Assembly (NCBI GenBank): GCA_021786355.1
Contig: JAJYNK010000017.1
Span: 1-37,290, forward strand
Reading direction: 5' to 3'
Source: a bacterium
GTDB lineage: Bacteria > Patescibacteriota > Minisyncoccia > UBA6257 > UBA9933
DNA length: 37,290 nt
Every line of letters starts with the position of its first letter. Position 1 is the first letter of the stretch. The notes under the pieces are model-generated. The model was not told the origin of the DNA, searched no databases, and worked only from the letters and a program-made list of their open reading frames with translations. The translations under genes were made by a program, and so were the position numbers. Shown one piece after another: positions 22,133 through 29,927 of the stretch.

Positions 22133-24094
22133 TTATATGTCAAGGTTTTTAACGGTACTTGCCATCCTTTGAATGAATTGTTTTCTGGGCTCGACAGAAT
22201 CACTCATTAAAACGGAAAATAATCTATCCGCTTCTTCCGCGTCATCAATGCTTATAACTTTCAATGTCCTTCTTTCGGGATCCATGGTTGTTTCCCAAAG
22301 TTGTTCAGGATTCATTTCTCCCAACCCTTTATATCTTTGTATGTTAATATTGACTTGCTCTTTTTTACTAAGCGATGTCATTTCTTTAACAATTTTATCT
22401 TTCTGCGCGTCATTGTAGGCGTAACGAACTTCTTTTCCCAGTTGCATCCTATACAAAGGCGGTTGCGCAATAAAAAGATGTCCGTTCTCGGCAACCGGCA
22501 AAAAATGCCTGTAAAACAGCGTCAACAAAAGAGTTCTAATATGATTACCGTCGCTATCCGCATCGGTCATTATGACTATTTTATGATAGCGCAATCGGCT
22601 TAAATCAAAGTTATCGGCGATAGCCGTGCCCAAAGCGATTACCAAAGATTTTATCTCGTTGTTAACCAGCATCTTGTCGATTCTTGATTTTTCAACGTTT
22701 AAAATTTTTCCCCTTAACGGCAAAATTGCTTGAAATCTTCTGTTTCTTGCTTGCTTAGCGCTTCCGCCCGCGCTGTCTCCCTCAACAATAAACAATTCCG
22801 ATTCTGTGGCATCGCGCGAAGAACAGTCGGCAAGCTTTCCGGGCAAACTCATTCCCTCTAACGCGCCTTTTCGAAGAACCGTGTCTTTGGCGGCTTTGGC
22901 AGCTTTTCTTGCTTTTTGAGCCAGCAAACATTTTTCGACAATCACTCTGGCGTCGCTGGAATATTTTTCCAAATATTCTTTTAAAGCTTCGCTGATAACC
23001 GATTCTACGGCTGTTCTCGCTTCGGGATTTCCAAGCCGCGCCTTTGTCTGGCCTTCAAATTGCGGCTCTTTTAATTTTATGGAAACTATTGCCGTAAGCC
23101 CCTCTCTTACATCGTCGCCGGTTAAATTTTCTTCCGAATCTTTCAGATAATTATTGCCTCTTGAGTAATCATTTAAAACGCGCGTTAGGGCGGATCTAAA
23201 TCCAGTCAAGTGCATTCCGCCGTCAGGCGTATAAATATTGTTTGCAAAACTAAGTTCTCTTACGTCGGATTCTTCATTATAAACAAAAGCTGTTTCCACT
23301 TCGATATTGTCGCTGTCTTTCTTGATATAAAATATTTTCTGCTGATTTGTTTCTTTGCCTCTATTCAAATAATCGATAAAATCCAGAAGGCCGCCGTCAA
23401 ACTGAAAAGAATAATAAAAAGGAGTTTCTTCCCGCTCATCGATTATTTCTATTTTCACGCCTTTGGTCAAAAACGCCTGCTGACGCAAATGATCAACCAT
23501 CGTTTTGCGGTTAAAAGAAATTTTTTGAAAAATTTCCGCGTCTGCTTCAAAAATTATTTTTGTTCCGTTCGAAACGCATTTGCTTCCTTTCTTAACCGCG
23601 AATTTCGGCTTACCTCTTTCGTATTCCTGATAATAAAGATTGCCATTGCGGCAAACTTCCGCTCTCATCCATATCGAAAGAGCGTTAACCACCGAAACGC
23701 CGACCCCGTGAAGTCCGCCGGAAACTTTATAAGATTCGCCCCCGAATTTTCCGCCGGCGTGCAAAGTGCACATTACGGTTTCTAAGGCTGATTTTTTTGT
23801 TTGCGGGTGGATATCAACGGGAATTCCGCGGCCGTCGTCGGTAACCGCAACTTTGTCGTTTTTCAAAAGCTCCACTCTGACTGTTTTAGCATGGCCAGCC
23901 ATAGCCTCGTCAATAGAATTATCCACCACCTCCCAGATCAAATGGTGAAGCCCGTCAACTCCGGTTGAACCGATATACATTCCCGGCCTTTTTCTGACCG
24001 GCTCAAGACCTTCCAAAACATAAATATCTTTAGCTTCGTAAGAAGCGTTATTGCCGTTGTTTTGAATATTTTTTTTGATTTCTTTTTTTGTCAT
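22133..24094 (-). CDS. gyrB: DNA gyrase subunit B
   Basis: A 653-aa ATPase subunit of a type IIA topoisomerase that introduces negative supercoils with GyrA. The Bergerat ATP fold has EVVDNSIDEAMAG, DDGRGIPVDIH and GGLHGVGVSVVNALS in residues about 50-135. The transducer domain carries the QTKARLGNPEAR lysine loop. The Toprim domain has LFIVEGDSAGGSAKQARNR near 435 and IMTDADSDGNHIRTLLL near 510. The tail QRYKGLGEMNPEQLWETTMDP is conserved. Length fits the short GyrB form. ParE is a less likely name. gyrA is not nearby. The N-terminal Lys/Asn stretch is poorly conserved. Confidence 0.95.
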   Translation of the reverse strand: MTKKEIKKNIQNNGNNASYEAKDIYVLEGLEPVRKRPGMYIGSTGVDGLHHLIWEVVDNSIDEAMAGHAKTVRVELLKNDKVAVTDDGRGIPVDIHPQTKKSALETVMCTLHAGGKFGGESYKVSGGLHGVGVSVVNALSIWMRAEVCRNGNLYYQEYERGKPKFAVKKGSKCVSNGTKIIFEADAEIFQKISFNRKTMVDHLRQQAFLTKGVKIEIIDEREETPFYYSFQFDGGLLDFIDYLNRGKETNQQKIFYIKKDSDNIEVETAFVYNEESDVRELSFANNIYTPDGGMHLTGFRSALTRVLNDYSRGNNYLKDSEENLTGDDVREGLTAIVSIKLKEPQFEGQTKARLGNPEARTAVESVISEALKEYLEKYSSDARVIVEKCLLAQKARKAAKAAKDTVLRKGALEGMSLPGKLADCSSRDATESELFIVEGDSAGGSAKQARNRRFQAILPLRGKILNVEKSRIDKMLVNNEIKSLVIALGTAIADNFDLSRLRYHKIVIMTDADSDGNHIRTLLLTLFYRHFLPVAENGHLFIAQPPLYRMQLGKEVRYAYNDAQKDKIVKEMTSLSKKEQVNINIQRYKGLGEMNPEQLWETTMDPERRTLKVISIDDAEEADRLFSVLMSDSVEPRKQFIQRMASTVKNLDI

Positions 24095-24176
24095 TTTAAT
24101 TGTTTTCTAACAAAAACAAGGCCCGAAATACCCTTATTTGCTAAGGCCTCACATAGTTAATAATAGCAGGTTTTTC

Positions 24177-24340
24177 TTATTTAAACAACGGCTTACCCTT
24201 GATAAATCGCTCCAGTTTTTTAGCATTGCCATGCTTCAGCAGGCCCAAATAAGAATTTGATGTTTTAGAAATTGGACTCTTTTTAATCCTTTAAATATTC
24301 ACGAAGAGTTGCGAAATGAAGTTATCCATATTAAGTTAGC
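24177..24340 (-). pseudogene. Remnant of a reverse transcriptase (DGR-like), internally deleted
   Basis: Two short minus-strand peptides lie head to tail. The first, MDNFISQLFVNI then a stop at 24291-24293, resembles the RT block consensus GN(L)TSQLFANIYL that precedes the catalytic YADD. The second, 24177-24290, reads SNSYLGLLKHGNAKKLERF and ends KGKPLFK, resembling the C-terminus of DGR and related RTs (NSYLGxxxHxN...L). The catalytic YxDD segment between them and everything upstream are missing. It sits just downstream of the DGR-type variable protein, where an RT gene is expected. Recognised by eye, so moderate confidence. Confidence 0.5.
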
Positions 24341-24355
24341 GCATTTAAGAAAATT

Positions 24356-24389
24356 AAAAAAAAGCCCTTGGCGAAACTCCGCCAAGGGC
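24356..24389 (-). terminator. Intrinsic terminator (or DGR-type cruciform) after the variable protein
   Basis: Perfect 10-bp stem GCCCTTGGCG/CGCCAAGGGC (24364-24373 and 24380-24389) with a 6-base loop and eight T on the minus strand. A strong terminator. In known DGRs a GC-rich hairpin just 3' of the variable repeat also promotes retrohoming, so it could be a relic of that. Confidence 0.85.
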
Positions 24390-24446
24390 CGGTCTAAGGG
24401 ACCAAGGATTCAAAAAACCTAAATATCCAAGATCCCAAGTTCAATA

Positions 24447-25058
24447 CTACTTGCGGACCGCGGCGAAACGGCAGTAGACGCTCCAGCCAGACCCGAGCCA
24501 GAACAGTCGCAGGTAGCGCTCCGAGCCGCTCCAGAAGAGGTACGGACAGAAGCGGCTGCCGTACGAGTCCTGCCACACGGAAGCCAGACCGATAATCGGA
24601 AACTCTCGCTGGAGTTCCGGGTGGTTGGCGCCAAAGGCAAGAAGCTCGTGAAGCTCAGCCGGGCGGAGACCGCGCTTGTCCAACTCGGCCAACGCCTCTT
24701 TGGTGGAGACGACCCGGTTGAAATGCACCAACTCGATCTCAACCTCCGCCTTGCCCGACCGGTTGGTCGGGAAGTTCTTCTGAGTGATGTCATTATTCAC
24801 CCAGTCGTACTTTCCGGCTGCGATCGCGTCGGTGATCGGCTGGTCGTAGTTGACGATGAGGCGGTAGATGTTGGGGTTGACAGAAACAACACGGCTGCGC
24901 CCGTCAAGAACATCCAGTACTTGGCCAAGAACCGTTCCTTCTGAAAGCTTTTTGATCATAGCGTTGGTCCACTGCGACCCGTCGCTCCCGCGAGTCCGAC
25001 GAAACGCCGCTTTCAATTCTCCCGCCTGATCAACATCGAGCATCAAGTTCTCGCTCAT
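24447..25058 (-). CDS. DGR-type variable protein with C-type-lectin-like C-terminus
   Basis: A 203-aa protein from the ATG at 25058 (MSENLMLDVDQ), which has an AAAGGAGAG Shine-Dalgarno; the ATG seven codons upstream precedes that site and is rejected. The N-terminal 150 residues are of unknown function. The last 50 residues, from GLASVWQDSYGS to CRFAAVRK, match the ends of variable proteins of CPR diversity-generating retroelements (from memory; fold CLec). The last 110 bases are crowded with NNC codons (TAC, GGC, AGC, TTC, CTC, TGC), as expected when AAC codons of a template are adenine-mutagenised. The gene is far more GC-rich than its neighbours. It has its own promoter, leader hairpin and terminator. 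Inferred role: ligand-binding display protein. Confidence 0.7.
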   Translation of the reverse strand: MSENLMLDVDQAGELKAAFRRTRGSDGSQWTNAMIKKLSEGTVLGQVLDVLDGRSRVVSVNPNIYRLIVNYDQPITDAIAAGKYDWVNNDITQKNFPTNRSGKAEVEIELVHFNRVVSTKEALAELDKRGLRPAELHELLAFGANHPELQREFPIIGLASVWQDSYGSRFCPYLFWSGSERYLRLFWLGSGWSVYCRFAAVRK

Positions 25059-25117
25059 CGTTGTCTCTCCTTTTTGCAACAGTGTTCTTGCGAACGCGTT
25101 GCGGTTTAAGGATTCAC

Positions 25118-25168
25118 TCCATTACAGCTTTTAAAGGACGCTCGTTGCCCGCTAAAAGCTGTAATGGA
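25118..25168 (-). promoter_or_regulatory. Leader hairpin of the variable protein gene
   Basis: Perfect 16-bp inverted repeat (25118-25133 and 25153-25168, arm tccattacagctttta) with a 19-base loop in the leader between the promoter and the Shine-Dalgarno. Could stabilise the mRNA or be an operator. Confidence 0.6.
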
Positions 25169-25212
25169 ATTTCCCGCAATTATTTGTTTTTAAAGAACTA
25201 TTTTATGACTTA

Positions 25213-25240
25213 ATTATAACATACCGTCATTTTTTGTCAA
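25213..25240 (-). promoter_or_regulatory. Sigma70-type promoter of the variable protein gene
   Basis: TTGACA (25235-25240) and TATAAT (25213-25218) on the minus strand with a 16-bp spacer. The -35 box overlaps the last codons of dedA. Predicted leader is about 145 nt. Confidence 0.75.
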
Positions 25241-25860
25241 CTCTTTATCTCTCGCTTTAAATGTCTATTTAACCACCAAACCAAAGCGCTGATTATCAGA
25301 ATCAAAATTAAATAGTCAAACTTTCGAAAATACATCATCGCCACTCCCCAATTCTCGCCCAAACTATACCCCATGTAGGCCAAAAAACCCGACCAAATAA
25401 GCGACCCCGAAAAAGTCGCGATTAAAAACCTTTTTAAATTCATTTTTGCCAACCCGGCCGGAAGCGAAATAAAAGTGCTGACTATCGGAACCATTCTCCC
25501 CAAAAAAACCGAAAAATCTCCCCGCTTCTCAAACCATTTTTTAGCCAAATCCAAATTAATATCGCTGATCAAAAATTTCAAGATTGTTGATTTATTTCTG
25601 GCCGGTCCGGATAAAAATCCAGCCAATTTATAGGACAAAAAAGCTCCAACTAAGTTACCGAGCGCGCCCGTTAAAATAACGGTCCAAAAATTAAACCTTC
25701 CGTTAAAAACCAAAAAACCGGAAAATGTCATTGTCGCTTCCGACGGAAGCGGAATATTGAAACTCTGAAGCGCCATAAGCAAAAAAACACCGACATAACC
25801 GGTGGCGCTGATGACGCTTAAAATAAAACCCGATATTAAAGCAATAACATCAACGATCAT
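25237..25860 (-). CDS. DedA family membrane protein
   Basis: A 207-aa polytopic membrane protein of the DedA/SNARE-associated group, some members of which act in undecaprenyl-phosphate or phospholipid recycling. Family features are FNIPLPSEATMTFSGFL with the conserved Glu near residue 41, GALGNLVGAFLSYKLAG, and FLGRMVPIVSTFISLPAGLAKM with the conserved Arg near 121. Five or so hydrophobic segments are present. The ATG overlaps the end of galT by 11 bases, so the two are co-translated. The promoter of the variable protein gene lies over its 3' end. Confidence 0.92.
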   Translation of the reverse strand: MIVDVIALISGFILSVISATGYVGVFLLMALQSFNIPLPSEATMTFSGFLVFNGRFNFWTVILTGALGNLVGAFLSYKLAGFLSGPARNKSTILKFLISDINLDLAKKWFEKRGDFSVFLGRMVPIVSTFISLPAGLAKMNLKRFLIATFSGSLIWSGFLAYMGYSLGENWGVAMMYFRKFDYLILILIISALVWWLNRHLKREIKS

Positions 25861-26893
25861 CTATTCTTAAAATGGTTGCCGCTTCATTGGGATCAACTGC
25901 TGTTATTTCTATCCCCGTGCCAAGTTCAAAACCAGCTGAAATGCTGATTTGAGGCACAATTTCTATATGCCAATGGTAGTGACCATGCTTTTGTTTATCA
26001 ACATGCGGAGCCGTATGAATGAAAAAATTATAATCAGGATCTTTAAGCTTAATTTCAATTCCTTTAAGGACTTTTTGCAAAACATCGACAACCGCTTCCG
26101 TATCTTCTTTTTCCGTTTCTTCAAAAAACGGCAAGTGTTTTTTGGGAAAAATCCTTACTTCAAACGGCTCTCTTGAAACAAAGGGTGTAAAAGCGATTGC
26201 GCCGGCGTTTTCATAAACAACTCGCGCCTTGTCTTTCTTCTCCCATTCAATCATAACGCAGTGAACGCATTTTTTATTCACGAAAAAATACGAGTCCGAA
26301 CCCTTCAAAGATCTTCCGATATCCGGGGGAATAATCGGAAGCGATATTATTTGGTAATGCGGGTGATAAACCGAGGCGCCCGCTCTCGGCCCCCAATTAT
26401 GAAAAATGGACGTATAAGACGTACAATTGTCTTTACTGATGATTGAGTACCGATCTTTAAAAGCCGTAAAAACCAAGTTAGCCGTATCCTTATCCAAATT
26501 CGCGAAATTTTTATCATGATCGCGGGTAATAACAAGGTCGTGATAACCAACGCCCTCAACGACCGCATAGGGGCCTTTTTTGAATTCTTTGGCGCAACTA
26601 GTTTTGCGCTTTAATGCCGGGTACTTATTTTCCAAAATCTGAACCTGCCAATTTTTCAAATCGCCTTGATAACCTGGAAATTCTTTATCTATAAAAATAT
26701 GCTTTTTACCGTTTGCATAAATAAGAGCCGGCGGGCTATTCCCGCTTTTTTGAGGGTCCTCAAAAGGACAGTTTTCAATCGGCGCTTTTACTCGTTCTTC
26801 TTTTTTTAAAAATTGCTCCGGCTTTTTAGCTCGAGCAGGAGCAATTGCCACCCAATCTCCGGAAACAATATCTTGACGAAGTTCAGAATCCAT
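25850..26893 (-). CDS. galT: Galactose-1-phosphate uridylyltransferase-like protein
   Basis: A 347-aa HIT-superfamily nucleotidylyltransferase that swaps UMP between UDP-glucose and galactose-1-phosphate (Leloir pathway), or a related ADP/UDP-sugar transferase. N-terminal: LRQDIVSGDWVAIAPARAKKP. The active-site motif HPHYQ near residue 178 carries the nucleophilic His, in the place of the usual HPHxQ. HYHWHIEIVPQ near 309 is the second conserved block. The first zinc motif, usually CPFC, is CPFE, so that ligand is lost, while a CVHC pair occurs near 210. galK and galE are not in the window. It is coupled to dedA by overlap. Confidence 0.85.
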   Translation of the reverse strand: MDSELRQDIVSGDWVAIAPARAKKPEQFLKKEERVKAPIENCPFEDPQKSGNSPPALIYANGKKHIFIDKEFPGYQGDLKNWQVQILENKYPALKRKTSCAKEFKKGPYAVVEGVGYHDLVITRDHDKNFANLDKDTANLVFTAFKDRYSIISKDNCTSYTSIFHNWGPRAGASVYHPHYQIISLPIIPPDIGRSLKGSDSYFFVNKKCVHCVMIEWEKKDKARVVYENAGAIAFTPFVSREPFEVRIFPKKHLPFFEETEKEDTEAVVDVLQKVLKGIEIKLKDPDYNFFIHTAPHVDKQKHGHYHWHIEIVPQISISAGFELGTGIEITAVDPNEAATILRIDDR

Positions 26894-26980
26894 AATAAAA
26901 ATTTAAAACTTAAAAATAAAAATGAAAAATATAAAATTTTTAAATTGAATTGTTTTTTATACAATTATCATATCGCCATT

Positions 26981-28870
26981 TTAATTTTTGATATTTTCAT
27001 TTTTCATTCTGTTTGTATAATACCATCTTAAGACATCCTTTGCTATCGGAATCGTGTTTAAACTCCCCTCTCGGGCATCTTCCACCAAAATCAAAATCGC
27101 TATTTTAGAAGTATCGAACGACTGATCGGCTGGTGCAAAACCCACAAAAAAAGCATTGACTTTGGTGTTTTGTTCAATTTGAGCGCTTCCTGTTTTGGCA
27201 GCCACTTTTACGGGCAAATCAGAAAGCAGATTGGAGGTTCCATAACTTTTCTCCACTCCGTCAATCATGCCTTTTTTAACTTCTTTTATTGAATTTATAA
27301 GGTCTGTGTTATCAGCGATTATTTTCGGACTGTTTTCTTTTATTAAGTTCCCTTTTTCATCGGTTATTTTTTTCACGACAAACGGTTGAAAAATTTTACC
27401 GCCATTAGCGATGGAACTTATGTAATTAATAAGTTCCAGAGGAGTTATCATTAGGTCTCCTTGGCCGATACTTACGTTATAAGTATCTCCAAGACGCCAA
27501 ATGGTTCCTGTTCTTTTTTCTTTTTCAGCCGGGTCGGGCAAAAATCCATTTTTTTCTCCGGGCAAATCAATTCCGGTTTTTTGGTCTAACATAAATTTTT
27601 GCCAATATTTTTTTAAGCGCTGTACGCCCAAACCGCCTATATCTTCGAATCCTCCGCCAACTTCGTAAAAATAAACATTGCTTGAACGGGCAATTGCCGA
27701 ATATAAATTCACCCAACCATGCGGTTTCCAATCCACAAAACGCGACGGCTTGTCCGGAAAATACGGATTGGGAATTTCAATGTAGCCTTTTGAAAAAACG
27801 CTTTTCAGAGGAGAAACTACGTTTTCGTTCAAAGCCGCTACACCAACTAGCGGTTTTATGGTTGATCCCGGGTTATAAACGCCCGAAACAATCCGATTAA
27901 AAAGAGGTTGGTCCGAATCGCTAAACATTCCACTGCTTAAATGATTATTATCAAAAGTAGGGATACTGACCAAAGCCAAAACTTCTCCGGTTTGGGGGTT
28001 TATTGCCACCCCAGCGCCTCGCGTCCTGCCGATATTATAAAGCCCTTGTTTTAATCGATTAAAAAAATAATTTTGGAAATCGCTGTCGATTGTCAAATAA
28101 AAATTATCGCCGCTTATCGAATCGACCGCGAACTTTTCTTCTATAATTTGATTTTTAGAATTTTTGTATTTGACGGTTTTCCCCGCTTGCCCTCTTAAAT
28201 AATTGTCGTAATAAAATTCCAGGCCATCCTTGCCTACGGTATCGTTAATTAAAAAATTTTCGTTATTTTTTAAATCCTTTTTATCCACCGCGCCGACATA
28301 ACCGAGAATATGGGAAAAAATTCCTCCATCCGGATATTGCCTTTTAAAATCGTTCTCTACTCTAAAAACATTTGAATCTAAAACTTTTATCTTTGTCACC
28401 TCTTCAATAGTCAAATCGCGGGCAATTATAAGCGATTTTTGTTTTTCCAAATCAGTTTCCAAAAGCGATTTTTCCATCTCATCACTATTAATTCCTAAAA
28501 TGGCGGATATTTTCTCTATCTCGGCTTTTTGTTCGTCTTTGTTTTTTAAAAATAACGCCGAAATGTCCAAAACAACCCTAAAAGACGGGATATTTGTTAC
28601 GAGGGTTTTATTATTGCGGTCAAAAAATATTCCTCTTGAAGCAGTAAGAGCCGTTATGTCGCTGACATTGTCTTGAGCCCGATTTTTATAAAAATCCCCT
28701 TTTGCTATTCCTAAAGAAAAAATTTTTGCCGCGCTTATCAAAACCATAAGTCCGGCAAAAAAAATAATCAGATTAAAAGCTTTTTTAGAAAGAGGCATTT
28801 CTAATTCTCCAAAATCCTTTTTTAAATCGTCTAAAATCGCGTCTTCTAAAAATATGTCCGGTTTCTTCAT
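26981..28870 (-). CDS. mrdA: Penicillin-binding protein 2 (peptidoglycan transpeptidase)
   Basis: A 629-aa class B penicillin-binding protein that cross-links peptidoglycan, probably in elongation with an SEDS glycosyltransferase. Residues about 30-52 form the single membrane anchor. The pedestal starts with SRGIFFDRNNKTLVTNIPSF. Catalytic motifs are PGSTIKP (Ser-x-x-Lys, near residue 336), SSNVYF (Ser-x-Asn, near 393) and KTGSAQIE (near 555). Length is normal. rodA, mreB and mreC, its usual neighbours, are not seen here. The leader is copy 3 of the GCGAAC element, and there is only a weak Shine-Dalgarno. Confidence 0.94.
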   Translation of the reverse strand: MKKPDIFLEDAILDDLKKDFGELEMPLSKKAFNLIIFFAGLMVLISAAKIFSLGIAKGDFYKNRAQDNVSDITALTASRGIFFDRNNKTLVTNIPSFRVVLDISALFLKNKDEQKAEIEKISAILGINSDEMEKSLLETDLEKQKSLIIARDLTIEEVTKIKVLDSNVFRVENDFKRQYPDGGIFSHILGYVGAVDKKDLKNNENFLINDTVGKDGLEFYYDNYLRGQAGKTVKYKNSKNQIIEEKFAVDSISGDNFYLTIDSDFQNYFFNRLKQGLYNIGRTRGAGVAINPQTGEVLALVSIPTFDNNHLSSGMFSDSDQPLFNRIVSGVYNPGSTIKPLVGVAALNENVVSPLKSVFSKGYIEIPNPYFPDKPSRFVDWKPHGWVNLYSAIARSSNVYFYEVGGGFEDIGGLGVQRLKKYWQKFMLDQKTGIDLPGEKNGFLPDPAEKEKRTGTIWRLGDTYNVSIGQGDLMITPLELINYISSIANGGKIFQPFVVKKITDEKGNLIKENSPKIIADNTDLINSIKEVKKGMIDGVEKSYGTSNLLSDLPVKVAAKTGSAQIEQNTKVNAFFVGFAPADQSFDTSKIAILILVEDAREGSLNTIPIAKDVLRWYYTNRMKNENIKN

Positions 28871-28873
28871 GGC

Positions 28874-28985
28874 TTCGCTTTAATATAATACAAACGCCGC
28901 GAACTTTATGCGAACACCACGAATTTTTTCCTTTTTTACTCCTTTGTTCGCGGTGTTCGTATACGTTCGCATTGTTGGCATTATA
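28874..28985. repeat. GCGAAC palindromic element, copy 3
   Basis: Occupies the mutM to PBP2 gap. The mutM TAA stop is itself the first part of the element (TAATGCCAACAATGCGAACG on the minus strand). The order of words, TATACGAACACCGCGAAC, then GTGGTGTTCGCATAAAGTTC, then GCGTTTGTATTATATTAAAG, matches copies 1 and 2. Confidence 0.85.
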
Positions 28986-29868
28986 ATTTTTGGCAATACG
29001 GGCAAAAATGGGCTGACCTGCCCGCCATTTTAACCCGTTTTATCAATGTTTGGCAACGCGGGCACGGTTCTCCTTCTTTTCGATAAACAAGCCGAACTTT
29101 GTTGTATGTTCCTGCCCTGCCTGAAGCATCTCGAAAGTCGCTTATTGAAGTCCCTCTAAGCTTTAAAGCTCTCTTTAATACCCGTCTCATAGCCAAATAT
29201 AAATTTTTTGTTTCTTTTTTTGTTAATTTATTCGCTGGCTTAAACGGATGTATTTTTGCCAAAAAAAGCGCTTCGTCGGAATAAATATTTCCTATGCCGG
29301 AAATTATTTCCTGATTCATCAACGCTTGCTTTATCTTCCCGCTAACGCGCCCGATAATATTTTCGAATTTTTCAAAAAACAATTTTTTGTCTAGCGCGTC
29401 CGGACCTAGTTTTTTTAACTCCGGCAGATTTTCTATTTTCTCTTTGTCTCCCAATAAAACTTTTGCGAATTTCCTCAAATCGGATAAAGCCATCTGCCGT
29501 CCGTTGTCAAAATAAAAAATAAGATGGATATAGCCGTTAACTTTTTCCCGAAGCAATCCCTTTTCCAAACTAATTATCTCGTATTTAAATTTTGAAATTT
29601 TTTGCGTCCGCCATTTTCCCACTAAAAGATGTCCGGTCATTTTTTGATGAACCAATAACAAATAACCGTGGCTTAAATAAATTAAGATGTTTTTCCCCGC
29701 TCTTTTTATTTTTTTTACTTCAAGTCCCTTTATTTCTTTTTCAAATACTTTTGGCTTTGGGTTTTTTATTGTTTTAGGCCAATCAAACCAAACGGCCGTT
29801 ATTTTACGGCCTATAATTTTCCTATTTAAATCGTCGACGATTGTTTGGACTTCCGGAAGCTCGGGCAT
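28981..29868 (-). CDS. mutM: Formamidopyrimidine-DNA glycosylase
   Basis: A 295-aa base-excision repair enzyme that removes 8-oxoguanine and formamidopyrimidines and cleaves the abasic site. The N-terminal MPELPEVQT provides the catalytic Pro2 and Glu3, and KIKRAGKNILIYL holds the conserved Lys. The helix-two-turn-helix has SGIGNIYSDEALFLAKIHP near residue 190. A C-terminal zinc finger with CPRC and CPYC ends the protein. Length is slightly above the usual 270 because of an insertion near residue 85. The ATG follows a leader with mutually exclusive hairpins. The upstream neighbour is the histidine kinase gene. Confidence 0.96.
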   Translation of the reverse strand: MPELPEVQTIVDDLNRKIIGRKITAVWFDWPKTIKNPKPKVFEKEIKGLEVKKIKRAGKNILIYLSHGYLLLVHQKMTGHLLVGKWRTQKISKFKYEIISLEKGLLREKVNGYIHLIFYFDNGRQMALSDLRKFAKVLLGDKEKIENLPELKKLGPDALDKKLFFEKFENIIGRVSGKIKQALMNQEIISGIGNIYSDEALFLAKIHPFKPANKLTKKETKNLYLAMRRVLKRALKLRGTSISDFRDASGRAGTYNKVRLVYRKEGEPCPRCQTLIKRVKMAGRSAHFCPYCQKL

Positions 29869-29927
29869 GCCAATGTTGTTTAAATTTACAAGCTCAATGC
29901 GCAGTAAATTTTACCACAACATTGAGC
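29869..29927 (-). promoter_or_regulatory. mutM leader with competing hairpins
   Basis: On the minus strand GCTCAATG can pair with CATTGAGC, while the overlapping CAATGTTGT can instead pair with ACAACATTG, which ends two bases before the ATG. The two folds exclude each other, and the second hides the start region. It resembles an attenuator, but no ligand or terminator is evident. Confidence 0.35.

Noticed and set aside
24095-24446. Template repeat of a DGR
   Set aside because: I looked in the spacer and elsewhere for an adenine-rich near-copy of the variable region and found none.
24419-24793. 124-aa minus-strand frame over the variable protein
   Set aside because: It is an alternative frame of a GC-rich gene. 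The other frame has the Shine-Dalgarno, the conserved tail and the correct stop.
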